Shown here in pieces: positions 46,863 to 56,533 of a DNA stretch of 64,000 nucleotides. Made by a program: the position numbers and the translations under genes. Source of the DNA: BOG-931 sp963761525 (GTDB lineage: Bacteria; Pseudomonadota; Alphaproteobacteria; Rhizobiales; Xanthobacteraceae). Where the stretch lies: contig CAVXHG010000003.1 in the NCBI GenBank assembly GCA_963761525.1, positions 62,001 through 126,000 on the forward strand. The letters run 5' to 3'. The notes below the pieces were generated by a model, which was not told the origin of the DNA, did no database searches, and saw only the letters and a list, made by a program, of their open reading frames with translations. Position 1 is the stretch's first letter. Every line of letters begins with the position of its first letter.

Positions 46863-48587
46863 ATGGATGCCAAGACTGATCTGAAATCGCGACTGCCCAG
46901 CCGGCACGCCACGGAAGGCGCTGAACGTGCGCCGCACCGCTCGTTCTATTATGCGATGGGACTGACAAAGGCCCAGATTCATCAGCCCTTTGTTGGCGTC
47001 GCGACCTGCTGGAATGAAGCCGCGCCTTGCAATATTGCGCTGATGCGCCAGGCGCAGGCCGTGAAGCAAGGTGTTGCGTCAGTGGGCGCTACGCCGCGCG
47101 AGTTCTGCACGATTACCGTCACCGACGGCATCGCCATGGGTCATGGCGGCATGAAAGCGTCGTTGCCGTCCCGCGAGGTCATTGCCAACTCGGTCGAATT
47201 GACGGTGCGCGGTCATGCCTATGATGCCCTGATCGGGGTCGCTGGCTGCGACAAGTCCCAACCGGGCATGATGATGGCGATGTGCCGGCTCAACGTTCCG
47301 GCGATCTACATTTATGGCGGCTCGATCCTGCCTGGCACCTTCAAGGGCCGGCCGGTCACCATCCAAGACGTCTACGAGGCGGTCGGGAAGCACTCGGTCG
47401 GCGGCATGACCGACGACGACCTCGATGTGCTGGAGCAAAACGCCTGCCCGTCGGCTGGCGCTTGCGGCGCACAATTTACCGCCAACACCATGGCGACGAT
47501 TTCCGAAGCGATCGGGCTTGCGCTGCCGTACTCGGCCGGCGCACCGGCGCCTTACGAGATTCGCGACAAGTTCTGCATGCTGGCCGGTCAGATGATCATG
47601 GATTTGATCGTCAAGAATATCCGGCCGCGCGACATCGTCACCCGCAAGGCGCTGGAGAATGCCGCGGCGGTTGTTGCCGCGAGCGGCGGCTCGACCAATG
47701 CGGTATTGCACCTTCCCGCGATCGCGAACGAGGTCGGCATCAAGTTCGATTTGTTTGATGTCGCCGAAGTCTTGAAAAGAACACCTTATATCGCGGATTT
47801 GAAACCGGGCGGTCGTTATGTCGCCAAAGATATGTTTGAAGCTGGCGGTGTTCCGCTTCTGATGAAGACGCTGCTCGACCATGGCTTCCTCCATGGCGAC
47901 TGTCTCACCGTCACTGGCCGCACGATTGCCGAAAATCTGAAGTCGGTGAAGTGGAATCCCGATCAGGACGTCGTCCATCCGGCTGACAAACCCTTGTTGG
48001 CCACCGGCGGCGTCGTCGGTCTTAAAGGAAATCTCGCGCCGGAAGGCGCGATCGTTAAGGTTGCCGGCATGGAAGTGTTGCGTTTCTCCGGTCCGGCGCG
48101 CTGTTTCGACGGCGAGGAGGCCTGCTTCGAGGCGGTGAAAAACAGGACTTACAAAGAAGGCGACGTGCTGGTGATCCGTTACGAAGGCCCGAAGGGCGGT
48201 CCGGGCATGCGCGAGATGCTGTCGACGACAGCGGCGCTTTACGGCCAGGGCATGGGCAACAAGGTTGCCCTCATCACCGACGGACGTTTCTCGGGCGCAA
48301 CGCGCGGCTTCTGCATTGGCCATGTCGGACCGGAGGCGGCGGTGGGCGGCCCAATCGGCCTGCTCCGCGACGGTGACATCATCGAGATCGATGCCGAGAA
48401 GGGCACGCTGGACGTCAAGCTGACGGACGCGGAACTTGCGGCGCGCGCCAAGGAATGGAAGCCGCGGCCGGAGGAATTCGGCTCGGGTTATCTGTGGAAG
48501 TATGCCCAGCAGGTTGGCACCGCGCGCTATGGCGCCGTGACCCATCCGGGCGCCGCTGCCGAAAAGGCGTGCTATGCGGACATCTAG
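46863..48587 (+). CDS. ilvD: dihydroxy-acid dehydratase
   Basis: IlvD makes the 2-keto acids of valine and isoleucine from dihydroxy acids using an Fe-S cluster. Intact 574 residues. Cluster cysteines are in GVATCWNEAAPCN, IGVAGCDKSQPGMMMA and NACPSAGACGAQFTANTM. MGHGGMKASLPSREVIANS and TDGRFSGATRGFCIGHVGPE are further family blocks. Weak ribosome-binding site. Downstream, 30 bp away, is the ExoR-like gene. Confidence 0.97.
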   Translation: MDAKTDLKSRLPSRHATEGAERAPHRSFYYAMGLTKAQIHQPFVGVATCWNEAAPCNIALMRQAQAVKQGVASVGATPREFCTITVTDGIAMGHGGMKASLPSREVIANSVELTVRGHAYDALIGVAGCDKSQPGMMMAMCRLNVPAIYIYGGSILPGTFKGRPVTIQDVYEAVGKHSVGGMTDDDLDVLEQNACPSAGACGAQFTANTMATISEAIGLALPYSAGAPAPYEIRDKFCMLAGQMIMDLIVKNIRPRDIVTRKALENAAAVVAASGGSTNAVLHLPAIANEVGIKFDLFDVAEVLKRTPYIADLKPGGRYVAKDMFEAGGVPLLMKTLLDHGFLHGDCLTVTGRTIAENLKSVKWNPDQDVVHPADKPLLATGGVVGLKGNLAPEGAIVKVAGMEVLRFSGPARCFDGEEACFEAVKNRTYKEGDVLVIRYEGPKGGPGMREMLSTTAALYGQGMGNKVALITDGRFSGATRGFCIGHVGPEAAVGGPIGLLRDGDIIEIDAEKGTLDVKLTDAELAARAKEWKPRPEEFGSGYLWKYAQQVGTARYGAVTHPGAAAEKACYADI

Positions 48588-48617
48588 ACCGCGCCGTCCG
48601 CCTTGCGACCAGCGGTC

Positions 48618-49445
48618 ATGACGCTTGCCGTGCTGAGCGGCATTTGCGTCGGCCTCGGGTTGGGCTTTGGCACCGGCTCGCTGCCGAGTCTTGGTTTCAT
48701 GATCGAGCCCGCTTTCGCGTTCGACGGCACCACGGCGCCTAGCACCGCTTCGCTGTCGCCGAGCGACGGTTTGCGCGCCCCCAATCATCCGCCTGACGGC
48801 AGCGATAAGGCCAAGGCATTGACCGCCCTGGAATACGCCGCCGACCAGGGCATGCCGGCGGCGCAATGGAAGCTCGGCCGGATGTACGCCGACGGAGATG
48901 GCGTGCCGCAGGATGCGCTGCGCGCTTTCAAATATTTCAGCGATATCGCCAACAGCCATCCGGACGAGACGCCGGGAACGCCGCAGGCGAGTTTCGTTGC
49001 CAATGCCTTCGTGGCGCTGGGGCGCTACTACCTGAGCGGTATTCCGAACACCAACGTCAAGCCGAACTCCGCACGTGCGCACGAGATGCTCGACTATGCC
49101 GCGACTTATTTCGGCGATGCTGATGCGCAGTACGAACTGGGACGTCTCTACTCGACGGCACGCCAAGCGATCCCCACGAAGCGGCGCGCTGGTTCCAGCT
49201 TGCCGCTAACAAGGGTCAGTGCCATGCCGAGGCCGTCCTTGGCGACATATTGTTCAAGGGGCAGTATCGTGCCGCGGCAAGCCGCGCGTGGCCTGATGTG
49301 GCTGACGCTCGGTCGCGATTGCGCCGGTTCGGACGAGGCGTGGGTCAAGCCGCTCTACGACAGCGCGTTCACTCGCGCGAGCGATGACGAGCGGGCGATG
49401 GCGCTGGTTTATCTTGAAGGCTGGCTCACGGGCCGGCGCGAGTAA
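48618..49445 (+). CDS. ExoR-like periplasmic Sel1-repeat protein (frame breaks)
   Basis: Exported protein with Sel1-type TPR repeats, most like ExoR of Sinorhizobium, the periplasmic repressor of the ExoS-ChvI two-component system. MTLAVLSGICVGLGLGFGTG is the likely signal. Repeat pieces: ALEYAADQGMPAAQWKLGRM, YADGDGVPQDALRAFKYFSD, LGRYYLSGIPNTNVKP and YFGDADAQYELGRLY. The last motif matches ExoR well. Frames change near 49157 and 49275, and the C-terminal WLTLGRDCAGSDEAWVKPL is in frame to 49445. Start uncertain. exoS and chvI are not in the window. Confidence 0.75.
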   Translation: MTLAVLSGICVGLGLGFGTGSLPSLGFMIEPAFAFDGTTAPSTASLSPSDGLRAPNHPPDGSDKAKALTALEYAADQGMPAAQWKLGRMYADGDGVPQDALRAFKYFSDIANSHPDETPGTPQASFVANAFVALGRYYLSGIPNTNVKPNSARAHEMLDYAATYFGDADAQYELGRLYSTARQAIPTKRRAGSSLPLTRVSAMPRPSLATYCSRGSIVPRQAARGLMWLTLGRDCAGSDEAWVKPLYDSAFTRASDDERAMALVYLEGWLTGRRE

Positions 49446-49457
49446 GCCGCACTTCGC

Positions 49458-50261
49458 TTATGCGGCGGCTTTCGCAGCGCCGATCGCCAGATCGATCCAG
49501 ACCGGCACGTGATCGGACGGCTTTTCCCAACTCCGGACATGGCGGTCGATGCCGACATCGGTAAGCTTGTCGGCGGCGCGCGGCGACAGCAGCAGATGAT
49601 CGATGCGGATGCCGTTGTTCTTCTGCCAGGCGCCCGCCTGATAGTCCCAAAAGGTGTAGAGCCCGGCCTCGTCGCTGGTCGCGCGCACGGCGTCGGTGAG
49701 GCCGAGATTGATCAGCGAGCGGAATTGTTCGTGGGTCTGCGGCAGGAACAGCGCGTCATTCACCCAGGCGCTCGGATTACGGGCGTCGGCCGTCGTCGGG
49801 ATGACGTTGTAGTCGCCGGCCAGGATCAGCGGCTCTTCGAGAGCGAGCCGGTCGCGGGCGTAGGCGGACAGGCGCTTCATCCAGCCAAGCTTGTAGGGAT
49901 ATTTCTCGGTGTTCGGCGGATTGCCGTTCGGCAGATAGATGCTGGCGACGCGTAACGCTCCTTCGGGGGTCGACACCACGGCTTCGATGAAACGCGCGTG
50001 GTCGTCCTGGTCGTCGCCGGGCAGGCCCTTGTTGACCTCATCGAACGGCAGCTTCGACAGGATGGCGACGCCATTGAACGTCTTCTGCCCATGGATCGCG
50101 AGATTGTAGCCAAGCTCTTCGAAGGCTTCGCGCGGGAAGGCGTCGTCGACGGTCTTGGTTTCCTGAAGGCAGACGATGTCGGGCTGGCGCTCCGACAGCC
50201 ACGCGCGCGCGGAGTCGATGCGCTGCTTGATCGAGTTGACGTTCCAGGTGGCTATTCGCAT
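49458..50261 (-). CDS. xthA: exodeoxyribonuclease III
   Basis: AP endonuclease and 3'-5' exonuclease of base-excision repair. Intact 267 residues: MRIATWNVNSIKQRIDSARA, VCLQETKTVDDAFP (metal Glu), GDYNVIPTTADARNP, RIDHLLLSPRAADKL and SWEKPSDHVPVWIDL with the catalytic Asp-His. It converges on the ExoR-like gene and runs divergently from nothing; erpA lies 24 bp upstream on the same strand. Confidence 0.97.
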   Translation of the reverse strand: MRIATWNVNSIKQRIDSARAWLSERQPDIVCLQETKTVDDAFPREAFEELGYNLAIHGQKTFNGVAILSKLPFDEVNKGLPGDDQDDHARFIEAVVSTPEGALRVASIYLPNGNPPNTEKYPYKLGWMKRLSAYARDRLALEEPLILAGDYNVIPTTADARNPSAWVNDALFLPQTHEQFRSLINLGLTDAVRATSDEAGLYTFWDYQAGAWQKNNGIRIDHLLLSPRAADKLTDVGIDRHVRSWEKPSDHVPVWIDLAIGAAKAAA

Positions 50262-50285
50262 GGCGCCCGCGTTTTGGGTCGAGTT

Positions 50286-50616
50286 CTAGAGCGCGAAGCT
50301 GGTGCCGCAGCCGCAGGACGCGGTGGCCTGTGGATTGTTGACCTTGAAGGAGGCGCCGATCAGGTCGTCGACGAAGTCGATCTCCGATCCGGCCAGGTAA
50401 TTGATCGAAACCGGGTCAATCAGCACGGTCGCGCCACTGCGCTCGATGACGATATCGTCATTCGCCCTGCTGCGTTCGGTATCGAATTTGTACTGGAAAC
50501 CCGAGCAGCCGCCGCCCTCCACGCTGACGCGCAGCATGGTTCCCGTCGGTTCACGGCCTAGGATTTCGCCGATTTTCCGCGCCGCACGCTCTGTCACTGT
50601 GACGTTCAGCCGTCAT
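50286..50616 (-). CDS. erpA: iron-sulfur cluster insertion protein ErpA (break near start)
   Basis: A-type carrier that delivers Fe-S clusters to apo-proteins. The three cysteines are in VEGGGCSGFQYKFD and ASCGCGTSF. The ATG at 50616 has AGGAG eight bases upstream, but its frame must shift one base near 50607 to enter VTVTERAARKIGEIL; without the shift translation would have to begin at a GTG at 50597. I take the ATG as real and the shift as a base error. The dgt gene diverges from it, the usual order in Rhizobiales. Confidence 0.9.
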
Positions 50617-50752
50617 CGTTCATACTCCTGCGTATGCATGCGCGGCTCGATTTCGCCATGAATGCATGTATTGCCACGGCACATGCCAATAGTTAAGTGC
50701 GGTGCTAGTGCAACGTCAATTGGCCGAGTCTTCCCGGAAACGGCCTGAGAAA

Positions 50753-51962
50753 ATGCCGCTAAACGACGGAAATCACCTCGCGCCCTATGCCTGCGACCCG
50801 GCGCAAAGCCGCGGCCGGCTGCACTCCGAGCCGCCGAGCAAGAACCGCAGCGCGTTCCGCCGCGACTGCGACCGTATCATTCACGCTACGGCGTTTAGGC
50901 GGCTCAAACACAAGACCCAGGTCTTCGTATTCGACGAAGGCGATCATTACCGCACCCGGCTGACGCATACGCTGGAGGTGACCCAGATTGCCCGCGCCTT
51001 GGCCAGGATGCTCGAGCTCGACGAAGACCTCGCCGAAGCGCTGGCGCTGGCTCACGACCTCGGCCATCCGCCGTTCGGCCATGCCGGCGAACGCGCGCTC
51101 GATGAATGCCTTTCGGCATATGGCGGGTTCGACCACAACGCCCAGTCGCTACGGATCGTTACGACCCTGGAACAGCGCTATCCGGGCTTCGATGGCATCA
51201 ATCTGACCTGGGAAACGCTCGAAGGCTTAGTCAAGCACAACGGGCCGCTCACCGATCACGCCGGCCATCCGGTGGAGCGATACCGAAGTCACGGCGTGCC
51301 GGAAACGATCCTGGATTACGTCAAGTTACAGGACTTGCAATTGTGGAGCTTTGCCGGCGTCGAGGCGCAAATGGCGGCTTTCGCGGACGACATTGCCTAC
51401 GACGCACACGACATCGACGATGGCCTGCGCGCCGGGCTGTTCGGTCTCAACGACATCGCCCAGGTGCCGCTACCCGGCAATCTTCTCAATGAGATCAGGG
51501 CCGAACACCCCGAACTCGACGATGGGCGGATGATCCATGAGCTGATCCGCCGGTTGATCGGACTTTTGATCGAGGACGTGGTCGCCGAAACCAGCCGCAA
51601 GCTTGAGGCGCTCAAGCCTCGCACGGCCGACGATGTGCGGCTGGCGCCTGCCGCCGGTGGCCGGTTTTTCGCCAGCGATCGGCGAGGCCGACGGGGAGAT
51701 CAAGAAGTTCCTGACGACGCGGATGTATCGCCATACACTGGTGATGAAGGTGATGAACCAGGCCGCCGGCGTGCTGCGCGACCTGTTTGCCCGTTTCAGC
51801 GCCCGTCCCGGTGACCTGCCGCTGGAGTGGCAGGAGGGTCTCAACGACATGCCGGAGCCCTTGCGAGCCCGCCGCATCGCCGATTTCATCGCCGGGATGA
51901 CCGATCGTTTTGCGCTCGCCGAGCATGCCCGGCTTTTTGACTCGACCCCCGAACTGCGTTAG
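50753..51962 (+). CDS. dgt: dGTPase family deoxyguanosinetriphosphate triphosphohydrolase (one break)
   Basis: HD-domain enzyme that hydrolyses dNTPs to deoxynucleoside and triphosphate. MPLNDGNHLAPYACDPAQSR at 50753 is the preferred start; a GTG at 50702 is in frame. Metal residues: RRLKHKTQVF..., THTLEVTQIARALAR and the HD of ALAHDLGHPPFGHAGERAL. The frame changes near 51665 and the end, MYRHTLVMKVMNQAAGVL to RLFDSTPELR, is complete to 51962. About 402 residues. argS follows after 20 bp. Confidence 0.9.
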
Positions 51963-51982
51963 TCGCGCGGCCGACACTGCCT

Positions 51983-53758
51983 ATGACAACAGAAGAACAT
52001 TTTCGCCGACATGCTGGTTCGCGTTCGCGGCGCGAACGACGACCTGATAGCCGACGGCATATTGCCGTCCGGCATCGATCAGTCGCGCGTCACGGTCGAG
52101 CCGCCGCGCGATCCGACTCACGGCGACATCGCGACCAACGCGGCGATGGTGCTGGCGAAAGATGCCAAGCGTAAACCGCGCGAACTTGCCGAAGCGATCG
52201 CCGAGAAACTTCGCGCCGACAGCCTTGTCGAGAAGGTCGATATCGCCGGCCCTGGCTTCATCAATCTGACGCTCAAGCCCGTTGCCTGGGTCGATGCATT
52301 GCATGGCGTGGTGCAGATCCGGCTTGCGCTATGGCGCCAGCAGCGTTGGCGGCGGCACGCCGGTCAATGTCGAATACGTGTCGGCAAATCCGACCGGTCC
52401 CATGCATGTGGGTCACTGTCGCGGCGCCGTGTTCGGGGATGCGCTGGCAAGCCTGCTCGACTTTGCTGGATTCAAGGTCACCCGCGAATATTACATCAAT
52501 GATGCCGGCGCCCAGGTCGATGTGCTCGCGCGTTCAGCGTTTCTCCGTTACCGCGAGGCGCTCGGCGAAAACATCGGTGATATCCCGGAAGGGCTCTATC
52601 CCGGCGACTATCTCAAGCCCGTCGGCGTGGCGCTTGCGACCGAGTTTGGCGATGCGCTTGAAGAAGCAGCCGGAGGCCGAATGGCTGCCGGTCGTGCGCG
52701 CCAAGGCGATCGAGATGATGATGGCCGCGGTTCGTGCCGATCTCGAAGCGCTCAACATCACGCATGACGTTTTCTATTCCGAGCGGTCTTTGATCGCCGG
52801 CAAGACCGACCTTGTCGCCCAGACGATCGATTGGCTGCGCGAGCGCGGCTTTGTTTACGAAGGCCGCTTGCCGCCGCCAAAGGGCGCTCCGGTCGAGGAT
52901 TGGGAAGATCGCGAGCAGACGCTGTTCCGCTCTACGGAGTTCGGCGACGATGTCGATCGGCCGCTGAAGAAATCCGACGGCTCGTATACCTATTTCGCGT
53001 CCGACATCGCCTATCACCGCACCAAGATCGAGCGCGGCTTCAACAGTCTGATCGATGTGTGGGGCGCCGACCATGGCGGCTACATCAAGCGGATGCAGGC
53101 CGCGGTCGCGGCGTTGAGCGATCGCAAGGCCGATCTCGACGTCAAGGTCATCCAGCTTGTGAGGCTGCTACGCGCCGGCGAACCGGTCAAAATGTCGAAG
53201 CGGGCAGGGGAGTTCGTCACGCTTCGCGAAGTGGTGGATGAAGTCGGACGCGACGCGGTCCGCTTCATGATGTTGTTTCGCAAGAACGACGCGGTGCTCG
53301 ACTTTGACCTCGCCAAGGTGATCGAGCAGTCGCGCGACAACCCGGTCTTCTATGTCCAGTACGGTCACGCCCGCGGGCAGTCCATATTCCGCAATGCCCG
53401 GACGGCCTTCCCCGACCTGCCGGAGGACGTCGCGGCTCTGGCGGCTTCAGCGAGGTTGGAACGGCTTTCAGATCCGGCGGAGCTCGCCCTGATACGGAAT
53501 GTCGCGCTTTACCCACGGGTCGTTGAAGCCGCTTCAATATCTCACGAACCCCACAGAATTGCCTTTTATTTGTTCGATTTAGCGAGTGAATTTCATTCGC
53601 TTTATACGTTGGGTAATAGCGCGCCACATTTACGCTTCATTATCCAAGATGATCGACAACTAACGGAAGCTCGTTTGGTGCTCGTACAAGGTGTTGTTAC
53701 GGTACTGGCATCAGGTCTCGCGCTGCTGGGGGTCGGGGCGCCGAGCGAAATGCGTTAG
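51983..53758 (+). CDS. argS: arginyl-tRNA synthetase (frame breaks, AT-rich 3' patch)
   Basis: Class I synthetase that charges tRNA-Arg. MTTEE at 51983 passes after a break near 51996 to FADMLVRVRGANDDLIADG. The HIGH-type motif is GPMHVGHCRGAVFGDAL; the KMSKS-type loop is PVKMSKRAGEFVTL. Other blocks: LNITHDVFYSERSLI, KKSDGSYTYFASDIAYHRTK, MLFRKNDAVLDFDLAKVIEQ. Further breaks near 52325 and 52665. The C-terminal anticodon-binding region (EPHRIAFYLFDLASEFHSLY, VLVQGVVTVLASGLALLG) is conserved in protein but built from codons unlike the rest of the gene. Total about 590 residues. Confidence 0.93.
53521..53715 (+). other. low-GC codon patch inside argS
   Basis: By hand count lines 53521-53700 are about 43% GC (78 of 180), against clearly over 60% in the flanking coding sequence. 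The amino-acid sequence is normal ArgS, but codons such as ATA, AGA, TTA (twice), CTA, CAA, GTA and TTT appear, which are rare in the rest of the window. The composition returns to normal at GCGCTGCTGGGGGTCGGGG. Confidence 0.8.
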
Positions 53759-53845
53759 TCCGCACGATCTGTCCGGGGAGTTTTAGACGTGCGGCTGATG
53801 GGGAATCAGATCAGTATTGCGTAACCTCCTGACCAGAGGCGCCTG

Positions 53846-55458
53846 ATGGCTGACAAATTCCTTTTCCGCGGCCTGATCGCGGCCGCGACGATATCGACGC
53901 GAATTCGCCAGACTCCGTGCGCGATCCGCTCGCTGAATTGGCGCGTTTGATCGGTCAAAACGACACGGCTGGCGATTATCGGGGCGGCGCACGCCGCGAG
54001 CCCGTCCAGCAATACGAAGATGATGTGGCGCCAGTCGCGCCGGCTCAGTCTCACGGCCAGGATTGGGCGGCCGAGGAACGCTACGACGATCAGCATCAAT
54101 ACGCCGAAGAGAACTATGCCGAGCCGCAGTCCGCCGAGGCTTATCCGGCTTTGCGCGACGACTACCCCCGTTTTAGCCAGGAAGACGCCCGCGAGCCGCA
54201 GTTCGATGACAGGTACTTCGAACCCGCCGCGCAAGACCAGGCTCGCCAAGGCTCCGGCGCGCAATGCGCGCGCCGGCCTATGAAGATCAGTACCGCGATG
54301 AGCCGCCGCCTCCACTGCCGCGAGGTCGACAGTTGCCGACGCTCGCACCAGCGGCTCACGATGTCGAAGCCTATGAGCCTGATGCCCGTTATGCCGATGA
54401 ACAGGAAGAAGGGTACCAGGACGACGGGCAGTGGCAGGACGAGGCTGACGATCAGGGTTACGCTCGAAGAGCAGTATGATGACGAGACTGAGAGCCACGC
54501 CGCGCCGCAGTCGTCTCTCGCTCGTCCTCGGCGTGGCCGGTCTGATCTTGATCGGTGCCGTCAGCGCCTTTGCGTATCGGGCCGTGGTTGGCAATGGGTC
54601 GCTCATTCCGTCACTGCCGCCGATCATCAAGGCCAGCGGCTCGCCGAACAAGATCGTTCCGGCGCAGGCCGCATCAGCCGGAAATACCGGGACAAGCGAC
54701 TCGAACACCGGCCGAAAAACTGGTGCCGCGCGAAGAGCAGCCTGTGCAGATCCAGCCGCAGAATGCGCCGCCGCGCGTCGTTGCGACGATCCCGGTCGTG
54801 CCGCAAAGCGCAATACTGCCAACCGCGCAATCAGCGAATGCGGGTTCGGGCCAATCGGTATTTCCACCGCCTCCTGCGCCTGCCGCGCCACCGGCGGCGC
54901 CTGCTACGGCTGGCTCAGGGGAGCCGAAGAAGATTCATACGGTCACGATACATACCAATCAGGCAGCCGCCGGTAACACCGAGCCTGCGGCACAGTCGGC
55001 ACCCGTTGCTCATGCGCCGGCTTCGATTGCGCCGAGGGCCACCACGGCCGCACCGAGGCAGTCGGCCAATGCGCCGCTCTCGTTGGTGCCGGGAAGCCAG
55101 GGCTACGCCGCGCCTGTGCAGTCGCCGAGGACGCGAGTTGCCCGCGCCGAGCCTGCTAACGCTCCGCTCGCGACCACGCCGACGGTAGCATCTTCAGCTC
55201 CCGCTGGAGGTGGCTATTCGGTGCAAGTCAGTTCGCAGCGTAGCGAGGCCGAGGCCGAGGTCGTCCTACAAGGAGCTACAGGCCAAATATCCGGGCCAGC
55301 TCGGCAGTCATCACGCCAGCGTCCGCCGCGCCGACCTCGGCGAGAAAGGCACATACTACCGTGCCATGGTGGGACCGTTCGCGTCGGCGGAATCCGCGGC
55401 CGCCATGTGCAGCAGCCTGAAATCTGCAGGCGGCAGTTGCATCGTCCAAAGGAATTAA
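53846..55458 (+). CDS. SPOR-domain cell-envelope protein (frame breaks)
   Basis: Inner-membrane protein with a long disordered cytoplasmic part, one membrane span and a periplasmic SPOR domain. MADKF at 53846, then RDPLAELARLIGQNDTAGDY, an Asp/Glu/Tyr/Gln-rich region, the span LSLVLGVAGLILIGAVSAFA (about 54510-54570), a Pro/Ala-rich linker and the SPOR domain (GGGYSVQVSSQRSEAEAE, YYRAMVGPFASAESAAAMC). Frames change near 53895, 54262, 54475, 54720 and 55268. SPOR domains bind glycan stripped of stem peptides at division sites, so a role in septation is likely. Same position, argS-SPOR-nagZ, as in Bradyrhizobium. Confidence 0.85.
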
Positions 55459-55504
55459 CAGCGTTTCTTGACCCTTGGCGGCATCGCGCGCTAATCGGCG
55501 CGCG

Positions 55505-56533
55505 ATGCGTGCTTTCATCACCGGCGTTGCCGGTTCAACGCTGACCGATGAAGAGCGCGGTTTCCTGCGCGAAGCGCAGCCGTGGGGTCTCATCGTCTTC
55601 AAGCGCAATGTTGCCGGTGTCGAGCCGCTGCGCCGCCTGATCGACGATTTCCGGACCACTGTGAGCCGCGAAGCGCCGGTTCTGATCGATCAGGAAGGCG
55701 GCCGGGTGCAGCGTCTCGGTCCGCCGGACTGGCCGAGCTATCCGCCAGGGGCTGCTTACAGCGCGCTGTTTGACCGGAACCGCGACAAGGGACTGGCGGC
55801 GGCGCGTCTTGGCGCACGGCTGATCGCGTCCGATCTGGCTTCTGTCGGGATCGACGTTGACTGCCTGCCGCTTGCGGACGTTCCGGTGTCCGGCGCGGAT
55901 CCGGTGGTCGGCGATCGGGCTTATGGCACCGAGCCGGATAAGGTCGCGGCCATTGCCGGCGCCATCGCCGAGGGGCTTGCCGAGGGGGGCGTTCTACCGG
56001 TTCTCAAGCACATCCCCGGCCACGGCCGGGCGACCGCTGACAGCCACCACAGGCTGCCGGTTGTGGGAACCGACCGGGAAACGCTGGATCGTACCGATTT
56101 TGCCGCTTTTAGGCCGCTAAAAGCCCTGCCGATGGCAATGACTGCACATGTTGTGTTCAGCGCCCTCGACCCACTGGTCCCGGCCACCATATCGGCCCGT
56201 ATAGTACGCGACGTGATTCGTGATTCGATTGGTTTTGCGGGCCTCCTTATGAGCGACGACATCTCGATGCAGGCATTGTCAGGTTCGGTCGGAGAGAGGT
56301 CCAAGGCGGCTATTGCCGCCGGCTGCGACATGATCCTGCATTGCAACGGCAAAATGCCGGAAATGCGCGAAGTCGCCGCCGCGGTGCCGGTGCTGGCCGG
56401 TGAAGCCTCGCGGCGGGCCATCGTGGCGCTGGGAGCGAAACGGCCGGCAAGGTCGATCGACATTGCGGCCAGCCGCGCCGAATTCGCCGATCTGATGAGC
56501 GGCGTTTGGCAAGCTGCGGAAGGGACCGCATGA
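55505..56533 (+). CDS. nagZ: beta-N-acetylhexosaminidase NagZ
   Basis: Glycoside hydrolase family 3 enzyme that removes GlcNAc from anhydromuropeptides in cell-wall recycling. Intact 342 residues. MRAFITGVAGSTLTDEERGF at 55505. The catalytic histidine loop is VLKHIPGHGRATADSHHRLP and the nucleophile Asp is in LLMSDDISMQALSG. DQEGGRVQRL forms the substrate pocket. Its stop overlaps the scpA start as ATGA. Confidence 0.95.
   Translation: MRAFITGVAGSTLTDEERGFLREAQPWGLIVFKRNVAGVEPLRRLIDDFRTTVSREAPVLIDQEGGRVQRLGPPDWPSYPPGAAYSALFDRNRDKGLAAARLGARLIASDLASVGIDVDCLPLADVPVSGADPVVGDRAYGTEPDKVAAIAGAIAEGLAEGGVLPVLKHIPGHGRATADSHHRLPVVGTDRETLDRTDFAAFRPLKALPMAMTAHVVFSALDPLVPATISARIVRDVIRDSIGFAGLLMSDDISMQALSGSVGERSKAAIAAGCDMILHCNGKMPEMREVAAAVPVLAGEASRRAIVALGAKRPARSIDIAASRAEFADLMSGVWQAAEGTA

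Noticed and set aside
47079..49166. 695-residue minus-strand open frame opposite ilvD and the ExoR-like gene
   Set aside because: Arg/Ala/His-rich shadow of ilvD codons without any domain; ilvD is certain on the plus strand.
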